Positions 43,742-55,160 of a stretch of DNA of 64,000 nt are shown here, in pieces (within the stretch, counting starts at the first letter, position 1; each line of letters starts with the position of its first letter). Origin of the DNA: Phyllostachys edulis (lineage: Eukaryota; Streptophyta; Magnoliopsida; Poales; Poaceae); NCBI GenBank assembly GCA_036346405.1, contig CM070553.1, positions 74,154,976 to 74,218,975 on the forward strand. Reading direction: 5' to 3'. Position numbers and translations under genes: made by a program. The notes below the pieces were generated by a model. The model worked only from the letters and a program-made list of their open reading frames with translations, had not been told where the DNA came from and ran no database searches.

Positions 43742-46700
43742 TCTAACATCCCAAATCTGGATCTGTGTTTCAAATGTAAGAAAATGAGTAGAAATTAAAA
43801 CTTTTCTTGCATCTGGAAGTTTTTGAATAATTCGTAATTCTTGTAAAGGAATTATGGGAAATCAAAACCAAAATCTCCTGTTGATGAAGTCATGACCTCT
43901 TTAAAACTTTTTAAGAAAAGTTAAGTGATCAACATCTGGAAATTTTATGTAAGGTTTATCCTAGAGTCATCGACCTCCATTTAAAAGTTCGAATGTTGGA
44001 GCTGGTTTGCTATCTCTAATAATCCTTCCAAGATTTAGCTCATTTCAAAACCTTGAGTTAAACCAAGAAAATCAAAAGTCGAATATCAAGGGCATGCACT
44101 TAAAACCATTTTTGGGAAAAAGAAATTACTTCAAATAAAACTCGGGAAATAATTTATTTAAATCTTGTGATATTTATCGTGAATAAACATAATTTGTCCC
44201 AAATTTTTGGGGTTAAATTCAATCCACATAAAATTCAAACTTAATTCAATAACCTAGTGTAAATTTGAATTAAAACCCGATCAAAACCTCCTTTCAATAT
44301 TCAGCGGGTTTTGACACGATCTCCGACTTCGAGCCCAACCGTGTTGACTCGGCCGACTCAACCACATAACTCGCTACCGCGCTGTTCAAAAATGCGTGGC
44401 ATCTTAGTCGTTAGATTCGTTTTCAACCGCTCAGATTTTCGGGCGGTCGGACCATCCGTCTCGGATCAATTCCAACCGCTCGATCTTGAATCGGCCAGTG
44501 CGACCCGACCCTCATCGCCTCTCACTTTGGCGGCCGGCCCTTGGCACCTTTTCTTCTCCCCAACGGCTAGAAACCCTTGCCCCCACACCTTTTTCTACCA
44601 CTTTCCCCCTTTTCTTCTTTTCTCCCCAAATGGAGCCGTTGCTCCCGTCCGTTGCTCCTACCTTCACACCCGTGCGCCACCTCTCTCTCTCCCCTGCGCA
44701 GGCCATTTCTCCACTTCCTTTCTTCTTCCTTGAGCACCAAGGAGCCAAGGCTGCCCCCTCACCACCGAGCCTCCTCTCCCCCATGGCTCTCCCCACCTTC
44801 CTCCCCAACTCCTTCTTCCACCTCCCCACAACCGAGCTCCTCCCTTCCACTCCCCATGGCGCCTCCTCCCAGCTCGCCGATCTCCCTCCCCCATAGATCT
44901 GGCCAGCCCCCTCCTTTCTTCTTCCCTAGGGTACCGCCTCCTTCCCCATGGCGTCGGCCCCCTCATCTCCCAGCTCGCCGCCACCTCCATGGCGCCACCC
45001 TCGTTTGGCCTCCTCCCGAGCGCCGCCGTCTCTGGCTAGCCTGCTCCCTTCACCTCCAGCCCGGCCGGTCACCTCTCTGCACCTCCTCCTCCATGGATCC
45101 GTTCCCCCACCGCCGGATCTGACCGTCCGCCGCCGCCTCCCCTCACCACCAAGTTCCATCGTCGCCGCCCCCACTCCATCTCCCCCGTGGGCGCCGTCCC
45201 CCTAGCTTCTTCCCTGCTCCTCCCTCTCCCATGGTGCCGCCGCCACCCCATAGCGCCGCCGCCACCCCCTGCTTCCCCCTCGGCGCCGGCCACCCTCCAG
45301 CCCGCTCTGGCCGTCGCCATCTCCATGGCCCTCCTCCACCTCAGCGCGCCAGATCGGCCACCACCTTGCCCCGGCTTCTCCCAGCGCCCCCTTCCCCGGC
45401 GCCTTCACCGAGCCGCCACCAGATCCGGTGCCTTCTCCCATCCGGCACTCCCCTCCGGAGCTCCCAACCACGACCCTCCTCTGCGCCGGCCGGCCGCACC
45501 GCTGTCCCGTGGTGCCGTTGTCGTCACCCGCTCCTCCGTCGCCCAGATCTACCACCGATCGACCGGCCCGGCCCGGATCCGTTGCCCATGAAAGCATCGT
45601 CGTCCCAGCTCATGGTTGGCGTCACCAGGTCCGCCGTGCCGCTTCGCCCGGCCGGCTTGGCTGCTTCGCCGCCGTGCTCCAGATCTGTCGCCGGCCCCTG
45701 TCTACCTCGGCTCCAATCTGTGCTGGATCCGCCTCGGTCGCCCCTCCGTGCCGGCCTCGTCTTCCTCGTCGTCGCCATCGCCTCCCGGTCTTCTCTGCAC
45801 ACGGCAGCGTCATTCGCCGCCTTCGGTTTCCCCCTTATGCTCTATGTGTGTGTATGTATGAATGCCATTGATTATCTGCAGGTGAAATCCCGCATTGAAA
45901 TAATGATCGAACGAGGTTTCTGTAGATGCTCAGTTTGGCGATAGGTTAATGTCGTGATTAACTAGTTGATCGCTTGAATGGCTTAACCAAAATCTGAAGT
46001 TGTGGTGTGTTGAAAGATTAGCTAGTGTCCTTTTTGTCCGGAGGGATATTCTGTTAAATGTTGTTGAATAGAGAATTTTGCTGTAGAGAGGTTACATGAA
46101 TGTTAGTATGAAAAATGTCATATTTGATAAGGAGGTTAGTAAAATCTTTTGTGGTTAGTAAGCCTCTGCCAGTAGACCTCATGTCTTTAATTAATTAAGC
46201 ATTAGCATCTCGGTTGGTGATAATGGATTAATTCAAGTAGTTAAAGTTCTCTTTAGTTCAATTAGTTGGATAATTATCTAACCACAGCAACTTATTCTAA
46301 AAATAATTATGAATAGGTGTTTTGGTGAGGAGAGTAATTCACAAAGCTGTAAAGATCCTTTGGTTGAATTGATAAACAGAGAAGAGAAAGAATTAGAATA
46401 AAACTGGTATGTTAGTGTAACTCTCTTGCATAATCATTTGTCTAATGCTACAATTTGGATGACTATGAAATCACCCAGTGAATTGGCAAAATTGAAATTT
46501 CAACTTGTAAGGAAATTTAGCACTATTAGTTCGAGATGAGGTTGCTATTGTAGGTTGCTTAAACTATAAACTGAAATTTTTTAGCAATGTCAGTAGGCTA
46601 ATAATAGGTTTAACTCTAGTGATTAGATTTTGTCCTAATTCATTGAGTTATTTGGCAAGTCCCTAACAATAGCGATTCATTGAACACACTTCTTTGTTGT

Positions 46701-48718
46701 AGCCGTGTAGGTGAATGAGCATGAAGCTGAAAGTACAAGCAGGATTAAATCACTTAACTAGTAAGTACCGTTTCTTAGTAACTAGCTCTTAATAATTCAA
46801 TCCAAAAGAGTAAAATTTATCATAAGTCAAGAATTGAATTATCGGTTAATTAATCCACTTTAGACCTTATGCCTTAGTCTCATTCTCGAAAGTTTCTTAA
46901 CCATCTCTTTTCAACTCCAAATCCATTAGTGTATGTCTCTAGATTAATTCGGAATCGTTATCTTTCTTTTGTGTTAATTTCTTATTTGTTGGAGTCTTTT
47001 TGGAGATTTGGTGTTTATTTGCTGTTATTCTCGCTTTGGCAGTTTTTACCGTTAGATGACGTGATTACGCGGGTGATCCTCTGCAGCAAGAAAGTTATCT
47101 CCAGCAAGTAAAGGCAAGCAGTTTGATCATTTCCATGCAGATCCCATTACTTTAAAGTCTAATATTTTGTTTAACTTCTATGTATGCATGCCTTTGTGTC
47201 AAATTAATTTACCGATTAGAGGTAGCTATTCCTATGCATTGTTGCCTTTAAATTGTTATCCCCTGCCACAAACCATAGGTTAATAATCTCGCTGGTGAAT
47301 TAGAGCCCGGTGATGGTATTATACTCTTTTATTGTCTTTTCGTTGTTAATGCTTAGCAATGCTTAGACGGTAGATATGGGCGGTTGTCGACATTATGTCG
47401 ATGACCTTGATCACACAAAACTATTACTCCATTATGTCTATATGTATGCCTTGTTCATTTGTAAACAAATAAAAATAAAAACAAAATTGTTTTGACTTGG
47501 GCATATTGGATGGATGGTGTGGTTTTTGGAATGTGGTAGTATGCCTGAGTCATTAAGGACCGAGTTACTTGCGCCACCGTTCTGAGCAATTTTGCGTGCT
47601 AACCACACGAGGGGGATATGGGACCTCTCTTGACTAAGTACTTTGGGATGTGTTAATTATGAGCTGGTCGGTTGGTATGTTTTACAAGAAAATATGTGTG
47701 TGTGGTGTGGGAGGGAGCATTAGCGAGGACCGGCTAGGTCTGTCTAATGTGTCCTTATCCCGTGGGTTGGCTCTTAATTAGCATCGTCCATTGGAAATGT
47801 CTCAGAGGACTTAGCCGTGCCGGCATACCAAAGGAAGTGTGCTAAATCATGTGGCTAAAAGGCGGTCCGACGTGTGGGTACATTGGTACACCCTGCGCAG
47901 GTTAAAACTATTTGAATAGCCTCGTCCTAGGTTATGGACACGCTCGGAAACGCCCCGTAAGAACTAGTCTCAACCATTTAATTAAAACTTGATGGGTTGG
48001 TATGAATGGATGTTCATGCTATTGTTGTGGTGACTTGGGTTAGTCACTTCGTGTTGATCTTGTTGTTGTTACTATGTTACTATCTCGTTGTTATTTCAAC
48101 AATTAAAATGCTTTGCCAAATTGCCTTCAATCTATTATGTTATTGCAAATGAAACTTGCTTTATGCTAAAATGAGTCCAAAGCCTCATCCACTTAAATAA
48201 AGCTTGCATGTAGCTATTTATAGTTCTGTTATCTCACACGTAAGTCTTATGGAGTACTTTATGTACTCATCGCGCGTGGTTGTGGCATTTTTTTGGTGGC
48301 TTTTGTTGCAGAGGAAGAAGGTGAGCTCCAAGAGCCTCACTTTTGTGCCATGTGTTGCAGCTTCTTCGACGACTAGCTTGGCGGTCCGGTCAGATGCCTT
48401 GGGGTTAAGGCACACTGATTGGCTTTGTGTTATAGCCATCTTTATGGCACTTTTGCTTCCGCTGTGTATTCTTAGTAGTGCTCGTTGTTATTTGGCCAGA
48501 AGGCCCCTCTTTTGTAATAACCTATTCCTTATTAGTATTAACTTCCGGTTTGTTGCTTATGTACTATGTGTTGTATGGAATTGATACATTCTTTTGTTGT
48601 GAGGTATGTATCTTGATTCGGGAGTATACATCTCTCGAGACTGGGTTTATTTTGTTGATAATACTAGGGTCAATTGGATGACTAAGTATTATGAGCTTAA
48701 TAAATCCGGGTGCTCACA
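43742..48718 (+). repeat. 3' LTR of element E (4.98 kb variant)
   Basis: Starts TCTAACATCCC (TG changed to TC) and ends GTGCTCACA. The first 400 bases and everything from about 47,105 on match the A LTR. The centre (about 44,150-47,100) does not: instead of hairpin array and promoter it has a C-rich block (44,320-45,830) and another AT-rich U5-like block. Same family ends, different middle. Confidence 0.88.
44320..45950. repeat. C-rich, Pro/Ser-coding block inside LTR E
   Basis: Strongly pyrimidine-rich + strand with overlapping open frames in all + frames (e.g. 44,577-45,122; 45,231-45,944), low-complexity Pro/Ser/Arg products and many CCATGGCG phrases. No domain. Such GC-rich leaders are usual for grass gypsy LTRs (compare 16,020-16,950 in B). 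An acceptor-like TTATCTGCAG at about 45,882 could end a leader intron. Confidence 0.5.
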
Positions 48719-49046
48719 AGGAGTCTTCACCAGCATTTGAGGAGGAGTTATTCGAAGGTGCCTGATCGTGGGTTCTAGATCCCAGTCGGTTGCCTGTGGT
48801 GAATTGATGGGACACCGCTGCCGTTTTTGTTTCCACTGCTTTATTTCGCTGTTAGCCCTGCGTGGCTTAATAATTGTAAACTCGACCATAAGTTCAAATC
48901 ATTATTTATTAATCAAATTATCGCTTATGCTATTATTCGCTTGTGTGGATCGATATCCACCTTTGTTGAGACTGTGTGCACTAGCGTGATCCTGGACTAG
49001 TGCATTAAACACAGAGGGTCCAGAATTGTGATTTTGGGTCCCGACA
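48719..49046 (+). repeat. Tail of a further LTR (element F)
   Basis: 328 bases ending GGGTCCCGACA. Layout and wording resemble the end of the B LTR (GATCCTGGACTAGTG, AACACAGAGGGT, then the GGGTCCGACA-type end) but sequence identity is low, so it is a different family. No primer site follows; copia gag starts at once, so F is a solo LTR or truncated copy. Element E abuts its left side. Confidence 0.6.
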
Positions 49047-49840
49047 AACTGGGAGATATGAGATCTCATAGAACTTGTTTGGATGTAGGCTAGCTGAGAG
49101 TGGTCCGTTGAGCCCACATGTAATTAAGATGGTTGGTTACACACAGAGCTTCGAAAAACTTGGTTTTCTACTTAGTCAAGAGTTGGCTACATATTTGATT
49201 CTTGCTTCGCTTCCTGTAAGCTATGGCTAGTTCATTTTGAACTTCTATATGAATGTCTTAGACAAGAATCTCATTGAACTGCATATGATGCTTAAGACAG
49301 CAGAGAACAGCATTAAAAAAAGCAACAGTCATGTGATGATGGTGCAAAAGAGTACAAGCTTCAAGAAGAAGGCTAAAACTTGGGTCAAGAAAAAGGGCAA
49401 GGCTGAAGTTTCGGATGAGATCAAAACTAACAAGCCTAAGCCTAATACTAAGTCGGGCCCAACTCAAGAGAATGAATGCTTTTACTGCAAAGATCTACGC
49501 CATTGGAAGAGGCACTGCAAGAAATACCTGGCTGATCAGAAAAAGAATGGTGGGACTAAAACTTCCACTATAGGAATTAATGTTATAGATGTTTTTCTTG
49601 CTGACTCTTCTGTTAACTCATGGGTATTTGATACCGGATCGGTTGCTCATATCTGCAATTCGATGCAGAGTCTAACAAGGAGTAGGAGAATTGCAAGGGG
49701 CGAGATGGATCTTCGCGTCAGGAATAAAGCAAGGGTTGCTGCATTAGCCATCGGGACTTTGCCATTACTTTTGCCTTCAGGATTTATTATGGAATTGAAT
49801 AATTGTTAATACGTTCCAGCCATTAGTAGAAACATTATCT
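49047..49840 (+). pseudogene. Copia element G: gag and protease
   Basis: 5'-truncated Ty1/copia gag (start of gag and 5' LTR missing). Early part in broken frames (SPHVIKMVGYT, LLSQELATYLILASLP), then open frame 49,237-49,809. Nucleocapsid zinc knuckle CFYCKDLRHWKRHC from 49,477 (CX2CX4HX4C complete). Protease active site VFDTGSVAHIC at about 49,624. Wording is like BARE-1/Angela elements. Frame lost at 49,807 (TAA) with a shift. Confidence 0.88.
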
Positions 49841-50904
49841 TTGCCTCATGTTTGATGGTAGAGCGTTATAAATTCATTGTCGAGAACAATGATTTTTCTA
49901 TATTTTTGAATGAAGTGTTTTATGGCTATGCACCTATTTTGAGTGGGTTGTTTATTTTAAATCTTGTTGATGCACCCGTCTATAATATTAATGCAAAGAG
50001 GCTTCGGCCTAATAATATGAATTCCACTTTCATTTGGCATTGTCGTTTTTGTCACATAAGTGAGAAACGTATGAAGAAACTCCATGATGATGGAATTTTA
50101 AACTCATTTGATTTGGAATCATTTGAAACGTGCAAATCTTGCCTACTCGGAAAGATGACCAAGACTCCTTTCACTGGTCGAGCTGAGAGGACATCTGACT
50201 TGTTGGCACTCATACATACTGATGTGTGTGGACCAATGAGCACGACAGCTAGAGGTGGTTTTCAGTACTTCATTACTTTCACCGATGACTATAGTAGATA
50301 TGGATATATCTATTTAATGAGGCACAAGTCAGAATCCTTTGAAAAGTTCAAGGAGTTCTAGAATGAGGTACAAAATCAACTTGGCAAAACAATCAAGGCT
50401 TTGCGACCTGATCGTGGAGGTGAATTTTTGACCCTTGAATTTGGTGATCAGTTGAAACAATGTGGAATTGTTCCACAGCTTACACGACCGGGCACTCCAC
50501 AATGGAATGGGGTATCCGAGCGGTGTAATCAGACCTTGTTGGACATGGTTCGATCGATGATGAGCCAATCGAATCTACCATTGTATTTTTGGGGTTATGC
50601 TCTAGAAACTGCAGCTTTCACTTTAAATAGGGTACCATCTAAATCAGTAGATAAGACACCATATGAGATGTGGACTGGAAAGAGTCCTAGTTTGTCTTTT
50701 CTAAAGATTTGGGGATGTGATGTCTATGTTAAATGTTTGACGTATGATAAACTCATACCCAAGTCAGATAAATGCTTTTTTATAGGATATCCTAGGGAAA
50801 CCAAAGGATATTACTTCTACAACCGGGAAGAGGGCAAAGTTTTTGTTGCCCGAAATGGTGTCTTTTTGGAAAAAGAGTTTCTTTCAAAAGGAGTCAGTGG
50901 GTGA
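49841..50904 (+). pseudogene. Copia element G: integrase
   Basis: Frames 49,852-50,361 and 50,401-50,904, separated by an in-frame TAG (50,359-50,361, CAG to TAG by comparison with relatives). Zinc-binding HHCC (WHCRFCHISEKRM ... CKSCLLGKM), core with first Asp (HTDVCGPM), second Asp (RPDRGGEF) and Glu region (GTPQWNGVSERCN), then the C-terminal part (FLKIWGCDVYV, KCFFIGYPRETKGYYFY, VFLEKEFLS). In copia elements integrase precedes RT, as here. Confidence 0.9.
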
Positions 50905-52663
50905 AAGGTGCAACTCGAAGAAATTCGGAAACATCTCAAAGTGTTTCAACTCCTACTAAACCTCTACATGATGAACAAAATTTTGTCGAACCTGTAGATG
51001 AGGCATCAGCCCCACCTAGATCTAAAAGGCCACATCAATTACCTATAAGGTATAGGCATGCCGTATTATTGTTGAATAACGATGAGCCTAAGACTTTTAA
51101 GGAAGCAATGATGGACCCAGACTTTGAGAAATGGCTTGAAGCCATGAAATCCGAGATAAACTCCATGAGTGACAATCAGGTTTGGAACCTAGCCGATCCA
51201 CCTGATGGTGTTAAAACCATTGAGTGCAAATGGATCTATAAAAAAAAGATTGATATGAATGGAGATGTTCACATTCATAAAGCTCGACTAGTCATAAAAG
51301 GGTTTCGACAAGTTCAAGGGGTTGACTACGATGAGACTTTCTCACTGGTAGCGATGCTTAAATCTATACGGATCATTCTAGCTATTGCTGCATATTTAGA
51401 TTATGAGATATGGCAAATGGATGTCAAAACGGCTTTCCTTAATGAAAACCTAGATAAGGATGTGTACATGACACAGCCTGATGGTTTTGTCGATCCAAAG
51501 AATGCTAGTAAAGTGTGCAAACTTCAAAAGTCCATTTATGGGTTGAAGCAAGCATCTCGGAGTTAGAATATACGTTTTGATGAGGAGATCAAAAGGTTTG
51601 GTTTCATCAAGAACAAAGAAGAGTCTTGTGTTTACAAGAAGGTTAGTGGGAGCGCACTTGTATTTCTAATCTTATATGTGGATGACATATTATTGATTAG
51701 GAATGACATTCCTATGCTGGAATCTGTTAAGACATCATTGAAAATTAGTTTTTCTATGAAGGACCTAGGAGAGGCAGCATATATCTTAGGGATAAAGATC
51801 TATAGAGATAGATCAAGAAGGCTAATTGGATTAAGCCAAAGTACTTACATTGACAAGGTGTTAATTCAGTTCAACATGAAGGATGCCAAGAAAGGTTTCT
51901 TGCCTATGTCACATGGCATAAGTCTTAGCAAGAGTCAGTGTCCTTCAGCAACTGATGAGCGAGACCGGATGAATGGTATTCCATATGCTTTGGCTATTGG
52001 ATCTATCATATATGCCATGATATGTACACGACCAGTTGTATCATATGCTCTAAGTGTTACGAGTAGGTACCAAGCTGATCCCGGTGAAGGTCACTAGACA
52101 ACTGTGAAAATATTCTTAAGTACTTAAAATGGACTAAGGATGTGTTCCTATTTTATGGCGGTGATGAAGAGCTCGTTGTAAATGGTTACACCGATGCAAG
52201 CTTCCAAACCGACAAAGATGATTATCATTCGCAGTCTGGTTTTGTATTCATTTTGAATAGAGGAGCAGTGAGCTGGAAAAGTTCCAAGCAAGAAATAGTA
52301 GCTGATTCTACGACGGAGGCCGAGTACATTGCGGCTTCTGAAGCCACGAAAGAAGGAGTTTGGATAAGGAATTTCATTGCTGAGTTGGGTGTGGTTCCGA
52401 GTGCCTCGAGCCTAATGGATCTCTATTGTGACAATACTGGAGCCATCGCGCAGGCTAAGGAGCCTAGATCCCATCAAAAGTCCAAGCATATACTCAGGCG
52501 TTATCACCTTATTCGCGAATTGGTGGATAGAGGAGATGTTAAAATATGCAAAGCAAATACGGATTTAAATGTTGCTGATTCATTGACAAAGCCTCTCACA
52601 CAGCCAAAGCATGAGGCGCACACAATAGCTATTGGTATTAGATACTTAAATGATTGACTCTAG
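50905..52663 (+). pseudogene. Copia element G: reverse transcriptase and RNase H
   Basis: RT in frames 50,901-51,566 (KWIYKKKIDMNG, HKARLVIKGF, IWQMDVKTAFLNENLDKDVY) and 51,678-52,097. The catalytic YVDDILLI is at 51,675-51,698. An in-frame TAG at 51,564-51,566 replaces a Trp codon (G to A). RNase H in 52,142-52,657: YTDASFQTDKDD, SWKSSKQEIVADSTTEAEYI, DNTGAIAQAKEP and NVADSLTKPL. A shift at about 52,095 separates RT and RNase H. Only a few lesions, so this insertion is fairly young. Confidence 0.92.
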
Positions 52664-52677
52664 TGCAAGTGGGAGAT
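52664..52677 (+). other. Polypurine tract of copia element G
   Basis: CAAGTGGGAGATTG directly before TGTTGGAAATATGCCC, the usual copia arrangement. Confidence 0.8.
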
Positions 52678-53201
52678 TGTTGGAAATATGCCCTAGAGGC
52701 AATCATAGAGATGATTATATTTCATTATGTTCATGACATTAGATAATATGTTATCTTGTTCCCAAAATGATATCGATAATATTTATTATCAAGTATGTGA
52801 CTTGATTGTGAAACTCTATATTTATGCGATGATTATTCTTGAACATTCCCTAGTCGGAAACATATAAGGACACATACGAATAGACTAGCATATGTATTGG
52901 TTGATGACTATATTTCACGAGTCATAGATATGGAGATATCAAACCAACAATATGGATACATGTTAGAGAACATGGTGTTGGAAAAGACCCACCTTGAGAC
53001 ACTGTTGAGATTGTTATGATTTCGTGTGTCATCAGTTGGTCTCAAGCAATGATGATGTATAATCCTTAGACCTAAGATCAGCATGGTTTCCTACATGTAT
53101 AATAGCACTCTTAGGGGTTGCCAAACGCTACACTGTAACTGGGTAGTTATAAAGGTAGCTTTCGGGTATTCTGTGAAACATGGGGAGGAATGTGACTGGT
53201 C
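52678..53201 (+). repeat. 3' LTR of copia element G, interrupted
   Basis: Starts TGTTGGAAATATGCCCTAGA, the LTR start known from BARE/Angela-type elements of grasses. After 524 bases it is cut by the CACTA terminus at 53,202. Its right part is not seen in the window. Confidence 0.82.
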
Positions 53202-53450
53202 CACTACAAGAGATGTGTGGCTTTTTGACATATTTAGTATGACAATAGGTCGAGATGTCACTATATCATCTATTTTTTGACATTATTTTCTAGGAATTTC
53301 GATTTAGTGACCTTTGAAAATTGTATGTCACAACATATGTCATACAGCTATTTCAAGTTCATGTAGTGACACTATTTTGTATGTCATCAGGCCTATTTTT
53401 GAATGTCATGAGCCTTTGACAAAGATTGTGTGTCAAAAAAATATTTATTG
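53202..53450. repeat. CACTA terminus with subterminal ATGTCA/TGACAT repeats
   Basis: About a dozen copies of TGACAT, ATGTCA, GTGACA or close variants on both strands within 250 bases (e.g. 53,226, 53,252, 53,278, 53,325, 53,338, 53,367, 53,381, 53,400). In CACTA elements such subterminal repeats bind the TNPA-type protein. Confidence 0.75.
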
Positions 53451-53689
53451 AATTATTTTAAATAGTATTTCTGATGCTGGCATGCCCTGATGCCACGTCA
53501 GATTTTTTTTCTTTTTTTTCGATGTTTATTTCAGCCCAACTGTTTTTTTCATTCTAGTTGGGCCACCAGGATAAACAGGCCACCAATCTCGTCATGGACC
53601 GTCTGATCCAGCCCCTAAATGGGCCAGTCTGGTTCGCAAGGCCCAAGACCTCGAGCCCACAGCACGGAAAATCCCAAAAACGTAAAAAG

Positions 53690-53766
53690 GTGCGCCGGGA
53701 TTCAACCCGAGCCATCGCACCGTGGTCTATAGCCAATCGCACTAACCATGCGCTACCACAAGTGTT
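53690..53766 (-). ncRNA. tRNA-like sequence followed by a T5 run (degenerate)
   Basis: On the minus strand TGGTAGCGCATGGTTAGTGCG resembles a D-arm/A-box and GGGTTGAATCCCGG a T-arm/B-box, ending CGGCGCACC and then TTTTT. The acceptor stem cannot be closed and no clear anticodon arm is seen, so it is not a canonical tRNA. It could be an old tRNA-derived (SINE-like) piece. Confidence 0.3.
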
Positions 53767-53869
53767 TTCGATATCATACTCATTTTATTCTATATATTCT
53801 TTATATAGTAGATGATACACCATCTGAGATGAATCTGTTCGGGAATTTGGCTCGAACACTTGGCCAAAC

Positions 53870-54760
53870 GCGTTCGCAGCAATGAAGAGGGATCGCGGCG
53901 GCAGGGGGCAGCTGCCGAGGCACGCTGTGGCCACGGCGGCCGCCGAGGAGCGCTGCCAGGGCGGCGGCCACCGAGGAGAGCGGTGGGCGCAGCTAGGACC
54001 GGCGGCCGTGAGGAGAGCGCAGGCGGTGGTGGGCGAGGAGAGCGCAGCGGCCGGCGAGGCGAAATACTTACGACCATTGGCCGCCGAGGGGACTCGCTAA
54101 TCACTGGGGCAGGGGCATGGCGAGGCGCGGCAGTCTAGCGCCCGCGTGGACGGCCGGCAGCGGCCAATAGCCGCCGCCGCGAGCAGCGTCGGCAACCAAG
54201 GTTACAAAAATCGGTTTTGGCGCCGATTAGGCGCCGACCACGCCGAGGCGTAGCTTCTGCATGGCGATTCGCCCAAGGCGCTGTGCTAGGCGGTAGTGCC
54301 GCCTTGGACCGGCTCGGCGGTCAAAGCCGGTCCTCGGCAGCGTGGCGGCAGCTCAGCCTTGATGGCGAGGCGGCGCCGAGGCGGGAGCTGAGAAGGTGAA
54401 GCCGTGAAGGTCTGCGCCCGATGCCCCGACCCCATCCAATAGTCACGGCGCGCTAGGGTTCGGGATCCCGCGCCTCCCCCGCCGCCGAATCGACTTCGTC
54501 CCCGGTTCCGGCCATCTCGCGCCGCCGATTCGACCTCGTCGCCGCCGAATCGAGCTCGCCTAGCCATCTCCGCCGCCGAATCGACCTCGCCGCCTCCGGA
54601 ACACAGTCGTACCGCCATCTACGACGCCGAATCGAGGTACGCCGCTCCCCTCTGCTCCCGCGCCGCCGACCTCCCCTCCGATCCTCCCTTCCCTTCTCTG
54701 CTGCACCCTCACGCCGCCGCCCTCACCTCCGATGCTCCCTTCCCTTCTCCGCTCCACCCT
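53870..54760. other. GC-rich segment of the CACTA with CGCCGCCGAATCGA minisatellite
   Basis: Very GC-rich and AT-poor relative to its flanks. At 54,479-54,640 the phrase GCCGCCGAATCGAC-TCG recurs at least four times with variation. 54,190-54,330 is rich in GGCGCC palindromes. It resembles a 5' leader or first exon of a grass gene and may belong to the captured host sequence. Open frames on both strands are low-complexity and are not called as genes. Confidence 0.4.
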
Positions 54761-55160
54761 CGCGTCGCCGCCATCCTCCCCGCTCTGCTGCTGCTGATCT
54801 ACTTGCTCTCTGCTCCCCTCCTCTGCCGCTCTACTTCCCTACCCCCCAGCGCTGCTGGCTGCTGTGTGCTGCAACTGTGATGGTGCTGCTCTGCTGTGAT
54901 GGAGATGGTATGCAGGCTAAGATCACCGGCGAAGCAAATATTTTGAGGACTTGCATGCTATGATAGCTTCCTCTTATCTTTCTCTGTATCTTTATGACAA
55001 AATGGCATTTGTTTATTTTTCTCTGTATCTTACAGTGTTGTAAAATTGTAAATCCAAATGGGATTGCAAGTTTGCAGCGGCAATGAACTTAAGAAATGGA
55101 GAGCTTCGGTGACATTGCCCTCAATTGGTATATCACCTTACAAAATTTTACCTGTTGTAG
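54761..55160. other. Non-coding spacer, probably intron of the captured gene
   Basis: T-rich stretch ending TTACCTGTTGTAG at 55,160, a good splice acceptor for the kinase exon that follows. A GGTATGCAG donor-like site is at about 54,907. The TTTCTCTGTATCTT phrase is duplicated (54,979 and 55,018). Confidence 0.4.

Noticed and set aside
44311..45944. Long overlapping open frames (up to 237 codons) on both strands
   Set aside because: C-rich low-complexity sequence inside an LTR; products are Pro/Ser/Arg-rich in every frame, with no domain and no start context. Called as an LTR block, not as genes.
53554..54757. Ala/Gly/Arg-rich frames in the CACTA GC-rich part
   Set aside because: Compositional; no domain; both strands open at once.
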